From Ctena decussata (taxonomy: Eukaryota; Mollusca; Bivalvia; Lucinida; Lucinidae): a DNA stretch of 64,000 bases. The notes under the pieces are model-generated. The model saw only the letters and a program-made list of their open reading frames with translations. It was not told the origin of the DNA and did no database searches. The stretch lies in assembly GCA_963989385.1 (NCBI GenBank), contig OZ022502.1, forward strand, positions 51,577,454-51,641,453. Reading direction: 5' to 3'. Shown one piece after another: positions 36,958 through 48,419 of the stretch; within the stretch, counting starts at the first letter, position 1; each line of letters starts with the position of its first letter. The translations under genes and the position numbers were made by a program.

Positions 36958-37821
36958 TAATTCGCTGTCGTGCAGTTGAAGATACAGTGAGCGAAATTGT
37001 CAGTCGTGATAGGAGTACCTACAATGCATGCAGTATGTAGCAACTTCGGAAGATTTGTTTTAACACTAATATTTTTGCCGTTTACACTATATGACAAATT
37101 TACTTAAAAGTGTAGTTCCCTTGGCTGTTTGCATATGTTACAAATATACAAGGTACATTTTTGCGAGTCACGCCTTATTTGGATAGTCTAGTGCCAAGTC
37201 TCGGCTCATACAAAGCGTGATGTACAAAATTAATCAGAAGTTGCGTATTGAATTACTCTGGACATGGCCGTAATGTTTACAGAGTGTCAGAACTAATAAT
37301 GATTTTTGTGGGCAAAATATAGGAAATAAATGCTTCATGATCCCAGGCTTAATAAATGTTGTTTACAATTTTGATTTTTCAGTGTTGTCCGTCACGAGAT
37401 CGCAGAAATTTATGAATTTTCTTCCTGACTTCGAGGTTTTATCCATTGCTGTACATAGGGACATAAATGATAACATTGTTTCCGGTCGTTTTGCGCCTCC
37501 TTTTTATTATTGCCAATCATGTAAGTTTAAAAGTTAATAAAGCTATTATTTTCCTTGTATTTTTTTCATTTTGTTTCTTGCGAACCCTTCTATTTGGTTA
37601 TTTTCATTTTTGTTTAAAAGATTTAATAGAGGGCGTCCAAACATGTATTTTTGGAAGGAAGTCTACAAGTACTCGTGCGTTGGTTCTGATCGGTAATTTG
37701 TATCGTGACAGTGCCCGTCCTTATGGTATGTGCGAATAGCGAAAATTAAGCTGCACAGTCTGATCAGAAACTGCATTTTGCATCAACAGTACATAAACAC
37801 AAAAAAACTATACTTTATTTC

Positions 37822-37888
37822 GCAAACAGCGCGAATCCAGATAAGGCGGCTCATGATGAGCCACCTCATCTGGATCTACACTGTTTTC
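37822..37888. repeat. Short hairpin family hp70, copy 3
   Basis: GCAAACAGCGCGAATCCAGA ... TCTGGATCTACACTGTTTT with a GGCGGCTCATGATGAGCC tip, closest to copy 2. Confidence 0.7.
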
Positions 37889-38689
37889 CCTTTAGTCTTT
37901 GATACTCAAGTTAGTATAGATGGAGCGAAACAATTTTGAAATTTCGCAGACGTAAGTTTTGTCATCTGCTTATGTGGCGCTTTAAGGGTGAATCCAGTGG
38001 AGATGAGGACTCGTTATATCAAAGACCGATGAGCTTAGCAGTTTGTACCAATGCACAGAATGACATCTATCGTTTCCCCTTGAACACATCATTGGGAGCA
38101 ATTTCTGGTGGAGTGGCTGTGATATCTAATGAACCGGTTTACGGTTCTATACCAACTCCGTTACATATATTTTCTCTTTCAAGCATAGTGTTTAAATATT
38201 TTCGTTTCTCTGAATCTGTTGCTCCCGATTATGTTAAAAATTGTCGTTTTTCTTTTCTTTTCTTTTCTTTTTTGAGCAAACTATGCGTTAGAGCTCCTTA
38301 ACTTGAAATAATTTGGTCACGTGCAAATAAGTGTGCAACCTGTGACACCACCCTTCACAAGTCAATTTCTCTATAGGGCTCTCATGGAGGTCTTGGAATG
38401 GGCAATGGGAAAACAGCGTCGCAAACTGAAGTGATGGTAGCCGCGTCGTAACAATTTTACGCGAAATAAAAATAGCGCTTAGCAGTGCAAAGCACAGATG
38501 GAGGATCCCTCGCAAAACTTTTCAATTTTTACGTTTTAGTGAAGCTAATTTGATGTTATAAGTACTTTCCGACAATTTAGAAAAATACAGCTTTTAAGAG
38601 TGATAGACTTGCGTAAAAATGTTAAATGTCTCCTAAATATCAAACCGCTACTAAATTACTGTCATTTTTTCTGACATGCAGAATATCGT

Positions 38690-39135
38690 TTGCTTAAGGA
38701 ATAAATTTCATTTTTCTGTGGTTAATCGAAGTGTAAACTACATTGGGTCACGTGCAAAGTGAATGAACCCTGAAGGGGTTCATGTAAACTTTGCTAGTGA
38801 CCCAAGGTAGTTTACACTTCGATAAACATCAGAAAAATTAAGTTCATTGCTTATATTTACATTCGTTTCCATCAAGTCTTTCATGTAAAAGCTTGTTTAA
38901 GCGCTAAAATTGAAGCATTAAAACATGTACACGCAGTTTCTTCTGCTAATAGCAGAACGGCATGCATGACGTCATGACGTTGCTGACGTCCAATCAGGTT
39001 GTAGAGAGCCATTGTTTATTTTTACGTCATTGACGTCGCGTGTCTCAATGAAATTATTGGAATGTAAACTACATTACGTTCCAGTGGTTTACTATAGGGT
39101 TTTTCAGTAAATACACCAAGAATGTAAATATTTAA
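38690..39135 (+). mobile_element. Foldback element FB-D, copy 2
   Basis: Hairpin 38731-38826 with TCGAAGTGTAAACTAC arms, then a 230-bp tail with TTTAAGCGCTAAAATTGAAG, CATGACGTCATGACG, GCTGACGTCCAATCAGG, TTGACGTCGCGTGTC and TAAACTACATTACGTTCCA. Aligns along its length with copy 1 but lacks the duplicated arm start. Confidence 0.8.
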
Positions 39136-39845
39136 TCTTAAACTTAGAATTATGAGTTTAGTAATAGTGTTTCGTTTACAAATAATTACATATCAAACAA
39201 ATGTTTGATGTAAACTTGTAACTGCTTTTCTTACTTTTCTATTAAACTATACATTGTTGCATCTTCTGTAATCGCCTCATCGAGGCGACTCTGATGGAAT
39301 GCCACAATGTGTAGTCAAACGGGGTGGTATAGAAAATGTCTCAAACACTCTTCAAGTACTCCATTTTATCTTAACATCTGTTATGCTGTGCGCTTGTAAA
39401 TGTATTGGAAGTCAAATATTGGCGGACTTCATCGATGTTTGCCTGAACTGCTGACTTGATATTGCGAAAATATAGTAATCGTCAAACATAAGTGTTTCAC
39501 AGTACTTATTTCGCATTTAACCCACAGCGCGACAGACTGCTACTGAGAAAGGTATTTTCAGCCTCATGCAATTTCTTCTATTTTCTTCACAAATACTTAC
39601 AGAATAACAAATGAAATCAATATGTGATTTTCCTGCTACTTATTATACGATTTATTGTTTGATATCGCCAGTTTGATAGTTATGGTTTTCGCATCTGCAA
39701 AACACGAAGTATATTGCAATCAAACTGCACTTTACTGCACACGCCTTTCCTTTGCGTCCAACCGTTATGGCGTAGAAATAAACCAATACCATTCTTTTAT
39801 CCCTGTGATGTCTGGAAAGGAAGCACTTTATCACAGACATGCATT

Positions 39846-40083
39846 TGAGCCGCGACAAGAGAAAAACAACAATGTGGTTGTGCGCCTAGCGCAGACTCAG
39901 ATCAGTCTGGGCGAGCGCCCAGTCTGATCAGACTCTTCGCTAAGCGCTTAAAGGGTAGCTTATGGTCTTAGCTACCTCCATGCGGACAGTGAAGACTCTG
40001 ATCAGACTTGGCGAATGCCCAGGCTGATCTGAGTCTGCGCTGTGCGCACTACCACTTTGTTGATTTTCTCGTGTCGCGGCTCA
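39846..40083. mobile_element. Foldback element FB-C, copy 4
   Basis: TGAGCCGCGACAAGAG and AACAACAATGTGGTTGTGCG pair with CGCACTACCACTTTGTTGAT and CTCGTGTCGCGGCTCA. About 238 bp. Closest to copy 1. Confidence 0.85.
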
Positions 40084-40331
40084 TTTGTCGCGGTACGAAT
40101 AAAAGTGCCTAACGTTCATAAGTCGCGATACAGAGAAAGCGCGTAGGGGATTTGTGCACAACGAAGACCCACATCGGTCTGCTCGACCGCATGTTAGTGT
40201 TTTCAGAGACCTTTCTGTAAACAGCAGCAATGGATGGTATTACTAACTGCGGTATCTCTGTTGCTTAAAGTAAAGACTATCAGTCTGCATCCACTTAGGC
40301 GGGTCTGAACCTTCGTTTTTCTCACTTTACA

Positions 40332-40507
40332 GGTGCTCCAGATACATGGTAGAATAGTTTAGGGATATTTTCCGATGTTTCTCAACAAAAGTATACGCTG
40401 TGATCTCTCATTAGAACTGTCTTGCCGAGACGGTTCTAATGAGGGGTCACAACATATGTTTTCATTGAGATTCTCTCTGAATTAACCTAAGAAACAACCT
40501 TATCTGG
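40332..40507. repeat. Inverted-repeat element related to 13702-13879
   Basis: Begins GGTGCTCCAGATACATGG and ends CCTTATCTGGAAATA. The centre holds TTAGAACTGTCTTGCCGAGA with its inverse GACGGTTCTAATGAGGGGTC. Confidence 0.55.
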
Positions 40508-40805
40508 AAATATGCTTTACGTAACGCATCTTTTCTCATGTCTCGGTTGATTGTCATAATTTACATTTGTCATTATGACTTTACAGGCTCTTAACTTGCA
40601 GTAACTTCAACAAACACGTCTGAACCTTATATCAGCAGACTGAATGTTAATGCTCATGCAGGATATGCATTTGGAACTGTCTGGTTATCACTTACAGTAA
40701 AATTTCTGAAAATTGGGACATATAAAATAATTACCGTAATGATTCTGAAATGGAACGGTTTGGCTTTACAATGCAGTGAAGTGTCCAAAAGATGCAGATG
40801 AAATA

Positions 40806-40871
40806 GCAAACAGTGTAAATCCTGATCAGACTGCTCCTTTGAGCAGTCTGATCAGGGTCCTCACTGGTTGC
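40806..40871. repeat. Short hairpin family hp70, copy 4
   Basis: GCAAACAGTGTAAATCCTGA with the inverse ending CTCACTGGTTGC. The tip is CAGACTGCTCCTTTGAGCAGTCTG. The tip shares GATCAGACTG with FB-C interiors. Confidence 0.7.
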
Positions 40872-40874
40872 TCA

Positions 40875-42120
40875 TACTTATCTGTCCCAGTAATTAAATT
40901 TTTGTGGTAGCTGTCAAACTCTACGTTAGCTGTTGATCTTTTGTCTATAAATTTAGACACGAAATATAGATAGATAATGGAATTGTCTTCCTTTTTCTAA
41001 GAACTGAATATGGCTTTATCTTCAAACGCTAAAAGTGCATTAGCAGAATGTCTATTATGCTGTCTGCACACGTATGAGAAACAAAAGAATATCTGTCATA
41101 ATTCATGCAAACTACTCGCCTTCATAGTCAAATACAAAAATCTTTGTTTTATGCTATTTCCAACGTGTTTTCCGATCAAGTGCTAAATTTAAATTAAAAA
41201 TCACTGATAGCTGAAGTCGAACATTCACAGAATAGTGTAGGAACTGAAATCAGTTGTTCACGTTTAAAGCTTGTGTTCCTGAGTATACGGATTACAGGTC
41301 ATCAGTTTATCAACCGGTCTGCGATAGAAGTAATGGTTTGTTGGTTGGTTGATAGGGGGTTAACGGCTCTTTGAGACAGTATTTCAGTCTATATCGAGCC
41401 GTCTCCCAGAGTGGAACCAAAACCGATATAAGAAAAGTGTGGCTTAAGGTATACGAATGTAAGCCGTTAAAATATGACGACAATAATTGCATCATTTCTA
41501 ATATTCAATGTCCAATACAAAACAGTTTTTCTTGAGGGTAATTTAGCACAGCCAGGGTTTGCAAATATATAAACTATACAATCAATTTTGCATATTAAGG
41601 TTAGACTGCTCTGTAGGAGTTATCCTACAATATTTCAACACCCTGCCCGATTTGACACATTTCTTGATCCCGTAATTGATTTCCAAGAAATTCAGATACA
41701 CCGCCTTTTATTAAAAAAAAATGATAAATCATGTTACAGTTTGTTCTTGTTTCAATCGCAATAAAATGGAAAGTTCATTATTTTACCGGACTAATCAATT
41801 TTATCTTCAAACTTGTATTCATATCTTTAAATTGACTCTCGGGCCAACAAAAATCAATAGAGAATTATTGTTGTCTCAGTATGTCTTTTTTCAATGTTAA
41901 ACTATTATAAGACACGGCTTTATCGGAACCCAAGAGCCATTTATTAGACATAGCTTATTTAATGCAACTTAATTCACAATGTCCATATGAAATGGTTTTA
42001 TTATAGAATTGATTCCAGCCTGTCCAATTCTTATACTAACGAATGTACAGTCTAAGTGTCAACTATACCCAGAGGCAAAAGTAAGTATACATTTTTTCCA
42101 TGTCCATATTTTACTTATTT
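40875..42120. other. Mostly unassigned DNA with one inverted SINE tail
   Basis: A GTTGGTTGGTTGATAGG run then the SINE tail module (TTGAGACAGTATTTCAGTCT, reverse sense) at 41336-41412. Elsewhere AT-rich sequence with no gene seen. Confidence 0.45.
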
Positions 42121-42124
42121 TTCT

Positions 42125-43045
42125 CGGCTCAGGTCTGAAATTCTGCATGACTTATTTTCACTCAGTGTTTATAAATGTGTCTAGTAAAATTACTGATTGA
42201 AACGCTTGACTAGCGGCACTTAACGTACATGCCGGTTTTGCACGTTTTCTGCGTGCAGCAAAATGGACGGCACGATTTTGTCGGTAACCGGCATTTGAAA
42301 TTTCGGATGTTTTTGTCAATAAACCATAACGTTTGCTTGCATTTGAACGATGAAATTGCTCCCTGTGGCAAACATGATTCATATACGCAGATGCAAAAGA
42401 AATTATACATTTAAAGTGCACGTATTTGTCTTATTATTCACTGGTCAGGTTTAAAATTCTGCACGATGTATCTTTCCTCAAAGTGCAATAATGTGCTATA
42501 TGTCTCGCTTGACTTGCAACGCTACATGTACATGTTGGTTTTGCCCTTTTTTCACGTGCATCATATTAAACGATACAATTTTGCCGAGAATCCAGTATTC
42601 GCATTTTCGGTCGTATTTCTGAACAAACAAGAGTGTATGCGTTTCATTTACATCAGGACAATGCTTTTGCAGCTGAAAAAAGTCGTTACAAATTGACCGC
42701 TTAATGCGGTTCATAGCTGGCTGACTAAAATACACTAGAGTCACGGCTGATTGGCGATGATGTGTATACTTTCTTAGTCTTTGACTATATTTTCTTCTGC
42801 GTGTATGATTTTATGTCTGCCACAGGGAGTCATATCATAGTGTGAATGAAACGCAAACGTTGTGGTTTGTTAAGAAAAACAACCGAAATTTCGTATACAG
42901 ATTTACAGCAAACTTTGCTGAACGTGGAAAAAGTTCGATACCGGCACGTACGCTTGTCAAGCGTTTCAATCTATAATTTTACTATACCACATTAATGTAC
43001 CTTGAGTAAAACTAATTTTTGCAAAATTTCAGGCCTGGGCCAAGA
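42125..43045. repeat. Three-unit repeat: two direct copies and one inverted copy
   Basis: Units at about 42129-42427 and 42442-42720 (+) and 42785-43040 (reverse). Shared blocks: CAGGTCTGAAATTCTGCA, TAGTAAAATTA, GATTGAAACGCTTGAC, GAAATTTCGGATGTTTTT, CATAACGTTTGC and TCCCTGTGGCA. The outer units form a large inverted repeat, and the middle unit is the most diverged. Confidence 0.65.
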
Positions 43046-43139
43046 GATATGAGTAAAATGTATGCATCAAAAAGTGTATATTTTCATTTGCCTCTCAGTA
43101 TATATAGTTTTGCCTTCTCAGTTCTTTAAGATCGGCTCA

Positions 43140-43280
43140 GTTTACCCGCCTTCCTTGACTCAAGATCCTTGTTTTCCGTGGACTTCTTTGACTAAAGGTC
43201 AGTGTATTCCACGGACTACCTGAACTGAAGGTCCTTGTTTTCTGCAGACTTCTTTAACTGAAGGTCAATGTCCTCCTGTC
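43140..43280 (+). repeat. Short tandem repeat, about 38-bp unit
   Basis: CTTGACTCAAGATCCTTGTT, TTTGACTAAAGGTCAGTGT, CTGAACTGAAGGTCCTTGTT and TTTAACTGAAGGTCAATGT follow one another with TTCC(G/A)(T/C)GGACT-type linkers. Confidence 0.6.
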
Positions 43281-43573
43281 CATCAGTAACGAGACCTGGC
43301 TTCTGGACACCAGGAATATTATAGAATTGGGACACCTATAATAAATACCAAACTTGTCTTAAAATGTAACAGTCTGCTTTTCTAATACAGCAATGAGCTC
43401 AGATGATGCCTGTGAAATGACAAACTGTGCAGGAACTGGTGCCGTATTCATAAAACGACTTAAGTGGTTGCTATGCTGTTGCTAAGGCAAAATTTCTTTG
43501 AAGGAGATTCTCTACAACTATGAAATTTGGTCTGGAGGAACAGTCTTTGTAAGATATATAAGCTCTGTAGGGG

Positions 43574-43857
43574 CTTCTAATTCCACGACTCCCTAATTCC
43601 AATATCCTCACTTCCTTCCTATTCCTTCATGACTTCCCACGCCGTACTATTCACTTCCGACTTCTTCTTACTTTTGGCTTCCAACTTCTTATTTCCAACT
43701 TTTAACTTCGGCTTTCAACTTCTTATTTCTGACTTCTTACTGCTGACTTGGCAGTCGGAATTAAGAAGTCGAAAGTGAAATGTAGGAAGTGAGAAATCTT
43801 GAAATTAAAAGTAAGAAGTTAAAAAGTTAGAAGTCGGCAATCGTGAAGTTAGAAGTC
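43574..43857. repeat. ACTTCT-rich foldback
   Basis: Left half is a pyrimidine-rich string of (A)ACTTCTTA/TTTC-type units. Right half, from about 43752, is its purine-rich inverse (TAAGAAGT, GAAGTCG). Together a long imperfect hairpin with a GACTTGGCAGTC turn. Confidence 0.7.
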
Positions 43858-44049
43858 CCTCCAATGCTTCCATATTAAACGCTTGATTTGTTTGCGGGAG
43901 CATAGATTTGTGTGAGTTAGGGCATCCGACTTTATTTCGTCTCTTTAAATCGACTTACGCTGAATTAAGGTTTAGCATTGCCAAATATCCAGGAAAATAT
44001 GTATCTGGTTAGGTTTGTATGAGTGTACGCGAGTACTAAAAAGTGTTTA

Positions 44050-44253
44050 CAGTCAGTTCTCGATATCTCGAAGTCTAATTCAGCCCAAACTACTTATATC
44101 TCAAAGTAAATTTTCTGGTACCAGAAAATTTACTTTGAGATGTCAATAGTTTGAGATAACGGGAGTTGAAATGTAAATAAAGATAGGAAATATATTCTTT
44201 GATATAAGAAGATATCTTAAGATATCAATTTTCGAGATATCGGGAGTTGACTG
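44050..44253. mobile_element. Pogo-like MITE with TA target duplication (best copy)
   Basis: 204 bp. CAGTCAGTTCTCGATATCTC pairs with GAGATATCGGGAGTTGACTG, with TA on both sides (44048-44049 and 44254-44255). Internal palindromes AAATTTTCTGGTACCAGAAA and AAGATATCTTAAGATATC. The ends resemble pogo/Tigger terminal repeats. Confidence 0.8.
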
Positions 44254-45194
44254 TATCTTAATTGTACCATCCATCACAGAATTACGTTCTTCTGAAGAAA
44301 TCTCAAATACGACATATGCAAACATCCTTTTCCAAATTAGACTGTAGATTTGATATCGTTTCAAAGACCGAAAAAATCGTTAATGCGGATAGACAAAGTT
44401 AATGAAGAGATAAGACAGCCAAGAAAATCTGCCTAATCGAGCGCAAAATTGATGTCTTTCAAATATAAATCTTTTGTGGTCTTTCCAACTATCAATTATT
44501 GTAGTGTGTAAATAAATCCTCAGCTTAGTCAGGCACAATCCTACATGCATCGACGTTGATACGAAGTTTTGTGGGCGAGGATTGGGGGAGTGGGTAGGGG
44601 TGGGCGGTGTTCAGCTTTGTGCTTCAGGTTAAAAACGTAGACTGGTTCTACAAGGGAACGGTTTAAAGTTTCCCATAGTCAACTTTCTGTTTTAGAGTAG
44701 CAATATCTCTTTGGCATTTGCATACAGGGTTTGTCTGTCTATAAGTTCGTTACGCTAGAGCCTGTTTCAAATATCAAGATTCTGTTAACAAAGGAAAGCT
44801 TCCCGCCAATGAATTATCCTCACAGAGTTATAGCATAGTGAAACTTATGTCAACCATTAAAAGTTCTATGGGCGGTAGCCTTAGGTAGTTGATGCCTATA
44901 ATATAGCTGCTTCTTATCTCCGAATTGATGGGCACGGCTGGCACATAGTCCACTATCAGTTACCAAACTTTCACTGTCTCTGACTATTTCCCAGACATGG
45001 CCATACTGTAATGGGCAGGTGAAGCTTACCCATCGCGAGTACCTGGTCTGATTAAACCTCTGCACAGAAGTCCAGTTTGTTTTAACTAACTAAAAATTTC
45101 AGATTAGTCAATGTTTCTACGATATTTTTTTTTCTGTAAAACCATGCAGTATCCATTTGTGCAAACTATGGAGAATATGTAAAGTACAGCCAGT

Positions 45195-45292
45195 ACGAAC
45201 AAGTATGGGTACACCGATTTTCTGCCATTTTTACAATCGGAAACAACATTTGTGACTTCCCGTTTGCTTCCCTGGACGAAGAAACCCTTCCA
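45195..45292 (+). repeat. Dispersed repeat R fragment, cut by FB-B
   Basis: GGAAACAACATTTGTGACTT, CGTTTGCTTCCCTGGACGAA and AAACCCTTCCAAAAT follow the family order. FB-B begins directly where the repeat should continue. Confidence 0.55.
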
Positions 45293-45299
45293 AAATCAA

Positions 45300-45446
45300 G
45301 GTTCGAGGTTATAAAACTTGAGTATAATCTCAAACTCAAAATAAAGCACACTGATTTGCTGCTTCCGAGCATGTGCTCGGAAGTAGTCAATCAGTGTGCT
45401 TTATTTTGAGTTTGAGAATGTACTCAAGTTTTATAACCCCGGGGCC
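45300..45446. mobile_element. Foldback element FB-B, copy 2, next to repeat R
   Basis: GGTTCGAGGTTATAAAACTT ... AAGTTTTATAACCCCGGGGC, 147 bp. The right end (CCCGGGGCC) is nearer to FB-A ends than the other two FB-B copies. Confidence 0.85.
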
Positions 45447-46249
45447 AGTTCTGCTAAAGGAAACATTGCTTTTAATGGCGCAAATCTTCATGCACAATGA
45501 AAACAGGTGTCAATAGAGAAAACTGCACAGTTACTTTTCTAAAAGTGTACCAATTCAGCTTCAGTGATTTTTAGTCTACGAAGCTAAGCGGGCTGGTGTG
45601 GGTCATCGCTCCTTGTGCTTTTGAATTGAAACATTTACATTCCTGGTACAAGTGGTATCATTTTCCAAGTTAGTATTGCTATACAATGTTTAATTATACC
45701 ACTTGTAGAGTTGATTCTTTAATAAACATTATGTTTTCAGCGAAAACAATATGCATCGTTGTTTTCACAGTTGCTGTTGCAAGATTTCTAATTGAAACAT
45801 TATTGCAAATGATCGAACTTCGGTATGCTGTTGTTTTCCGATTATCTTAATCAGATGAACTCATAGAGGTGATTATTCTTCTTTTTTCAATTGTTTTTAA
45901 ATCTTGATATGAATGACAAAAATTGTAAAGCACCATGCATGGTGATTGTATTTTTCTGTTCGTCGTGCCATCCATCGGCAGTTTTGTAGACATAACGGCA
46001 GCAAAACGTTTCTTTAAATTGATGCTTATCTACTAGATCATTTTAACACGACAATCTTAATATTTATAACCGTCAGAAAAAAAATCACGAAAATATCGAC
46101 GTTTTCTGTTAATACATAAATTAACATTTGACGAATATTCTGCTTGTTTAATGAATTCATTTAGCTTTATTGCACGCCTTCTAAATGAGGCGAATGAGAT
46201 AAACTTATTAGATAAGATGCGGCGGAATTGCATTGATAATTGTTTTAAG

Positions 46250-46790
46250 TTTATTTAAGAAATGAATGTTATTTTTTTAACGTTTACTGAAGTATAAACT
46301 ACATCGGGTCACGAGCAAAGTAAGTGAACCCCGAAGGGGTTTGCGTAAACTTTGCTCGTGACCCGATGTAGTTTATACTTCAGTAAACGTTCAAAAAATA
46401 ACATTCATTCCTTATATTTATATTATTAAAAGATGCTTTTGATCAATAAAAAAATAAACAAAAATAAGAAATACATATATAAGAATCGTTTTAAAAACAT
46501 TACCGGCCGAATTTTGCAATAGTTTGGAACAGCCGCATTGTCACTGCCTACCAGTAAATTCCACCTCCTGTTGTAGATTGCACGTGCAAGTAGGCATAGC
46601 GAGCTGTCACTCAATGTTTACTAACCATTCAAGTACATGGCATGTTGTAGATTTCACGTGCTAGTTAGTGGGATGAGCTGTCACTCTGAAGCGCGTGACA
46701 CAATGTAATTATTGACTTGTAAATACATTGACTCCCGCATCACTTAAGTGGGTTTACAGAGAGCTTTGCAGTGATAATGTAAATATATAG
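46250..46790 (+). mobile_element. Foldback element FB-D, copy 3 (divergent)
   Basis: The hairpin 46288-46394 is nearly perfect: ACGTTTACTGAAGTATAAAC, ATCGGGTCACGAGCAAAGTA and inverses, with a CCCCGAAGGGG tip. The tail shares the layout (ACAATGTAATTATTG, TAAATACATTGACTCCCG) but has lost the TGACGTCA motifs of copies 1 and 2. Confidence 0.7.
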
Positions 46791-46916
46791 GCATGAAGAC
46801 CACTAAGATCGTAATTACAGGAGTGTTCAGTTGACACCATTTTGGTGATGTATCTAGCTGAGTATGATTGAAAAAAGTATGCTAATTACAGAAAAAGGCT
46901 GTTCTACTTGTAAATA

Positions 46917-47117
46917 TGAGCCGCGACATGACTAAACCAACAAATATGGCATGCACGCCTAGACAAGACTCTGATCATAACCAGGGTCTTCGCTGTCTGC
47001 AGAAAGGTAGCTTAGACCATCAGCTACCCTTTAAGCGCACTGCCAAGATTCCCAGTGATCTGGGTGTCTTCGGTGGGCGCACATGCCACTTTGTTGGTTT
47101 TGTCGTGTCGCGGTTCA
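46917..47117. mobile_element. Foldback element FB-C, copy 5 (short form)
   Basis: TGAGCCGCGACATGACTAAA pairs with GTTTTGTCGTGTCGCGGTTC. About 201 bp. FB-A copy 4 starts 33 bp later. Confidence 0.8.
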
Positions 47118-47150
47118 TACAATTAATGCTACCAGTGGCACCAAGGACCA

Positions 47151-47392
47151 GGCCCCGAGGTTATAAAATTTTTTTCATGCTCAACTCAGCTGAGCATGAA
47201 ATTTTACCTGCTAATAAATAGCAACTTACTGATAAGTACACTTATTTTCATGCTCAGTTTAGCTGAGTATGAAATTTTCTCTGTTTATGAATATGAAAAT
47301 GCCAACATCAGTTGGCATTTTCAGATTTATAAGCAGAGAAAATTTCATGCTCAGCTGAGTTGAGCATGAAAATTTTTTATAACCTCAGGGCC
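47151..47392 (+). mobile_element. Foldback element FB-A, copy 4
   Basis: 242 bp, same orientation as copy 3. It keeps GCTAATAAATAGCAACTTAC in the first half and the ATGCCAAC/GTTGGCAT hairpin in the second. Confidence 0.9.
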
Positions 47393-47426
47393 AGTTCTCA
47401 TAATCATGTTCCCCAGGAGGCTCAAG

Positions 47427-47622
47427 ATGGATGGATGACTTGCGATTTTACTTCCTTTTCAACAGTATTTCAGTCATATCAGGACGATGGGTGGGTGATA
47501 ATGAAATGCTTTGTGCAATGGAACCTCCTTTAAGACTGAATTGATTCTCGCCTACAGCGGGGTCCGAACCCGGGACCACTAGATCAGAAGGTCAGCGCTT
47601 AATCTGCTGAGCTACTGAGGCT
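47427..47622 (-). mobile_element. tRNA-derived SINE, reverse strand, with target-site duplication
   Basis: Reverse strand reads GGAGCCTCAGTAGCTCAGCA (A box region) and CCCGGGTTCGGACCCCG (B box), then GGTTCCATTGCACAAAG and a CGTAAAATCGCAAGTC-like tail ending in ATCC repeats. Flanks CCCAGGAGGCTCAAG (47412-47426) and CCCAGGAGGTTGAAG (47623-47637) are a 15-bp duplication with two differences. Confidence 0.8.
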
Positions 47623-48283
47623 CCCAGGAGGTTGAAGGGAACAAATCCATAGCCTTTACCTCCTTGCACCGGGTCTGCCCGTGTATCCTCTCCAATTAAA
47701 GAGGAGAGATGGGATATACATGTACATTTACATATCCACTTCTTTGTTACATGGCATTTGTTAATAGATAATATCACATAAAGATGCTCGTGGCCTGCCG
47801 AGACCTGCCTATTATCTCTTTTCTTTCAAACTTTTGTGGTTTAGCGACACTGAAGAAGTTAAATACAGAAATGCGCGTCTGTCGGACTAAATTTCGTATG
47901 AATACGTTTATATTAATAACCATTGTCAAGATTGGTCCTTGAATACTCGATGCTTCATCAAAAATACTTCTAATGACACTTTAAACCTTTTTGTACTGCT
48001 AATTTTGTATTATCCAATTTGGTATTGGTTATTTTGATCAGTAAGAGCTGTATGGTCTATTTGATTGATTCCAGTCACGAAAGCTCCCTCTCCAAAGAGA
48101 TACACAAATCGACCAAGGGAACAATTCCTTATATTCTAGACTGCCTAATATACCATCGTTTATTATTTGTAAACTATTAAATGCCAGTAATATAATTAGG
48201 GGAAGATTCTTTAGATTGATCGGTATTCCGTGCATGAAATAGATGTTTATGAGCACTAAATATTTGTTTTTCGAGCAGTAAGA

Positions 48284-48285
<2 letters not shown>

Positions 48286-48357
<72 letters not shown>

Positions 48358-48358
48358 A
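48286..48358. repeat. Compound (CT)n(CA)n microsatellite
   Basis: About 24 CT units followed directly by about 13 CA units. The reverse frame across it is pure dipeptide repeat and not a gene. Confidence 0.95.
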
Positions 48359-48419
48359 TTATTTTATTCATTCTCCCTCTTTCTGATTCTTTGACAACAG
48401 TTTGAAAGGTCACTCCTGA

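Noticed and set aside
48177..48413. 78-aa reverse frame with Arg-Glu and Val-Cys repeats
   Set aside because: Translation of the (CT)n(CA)n microsatellite.
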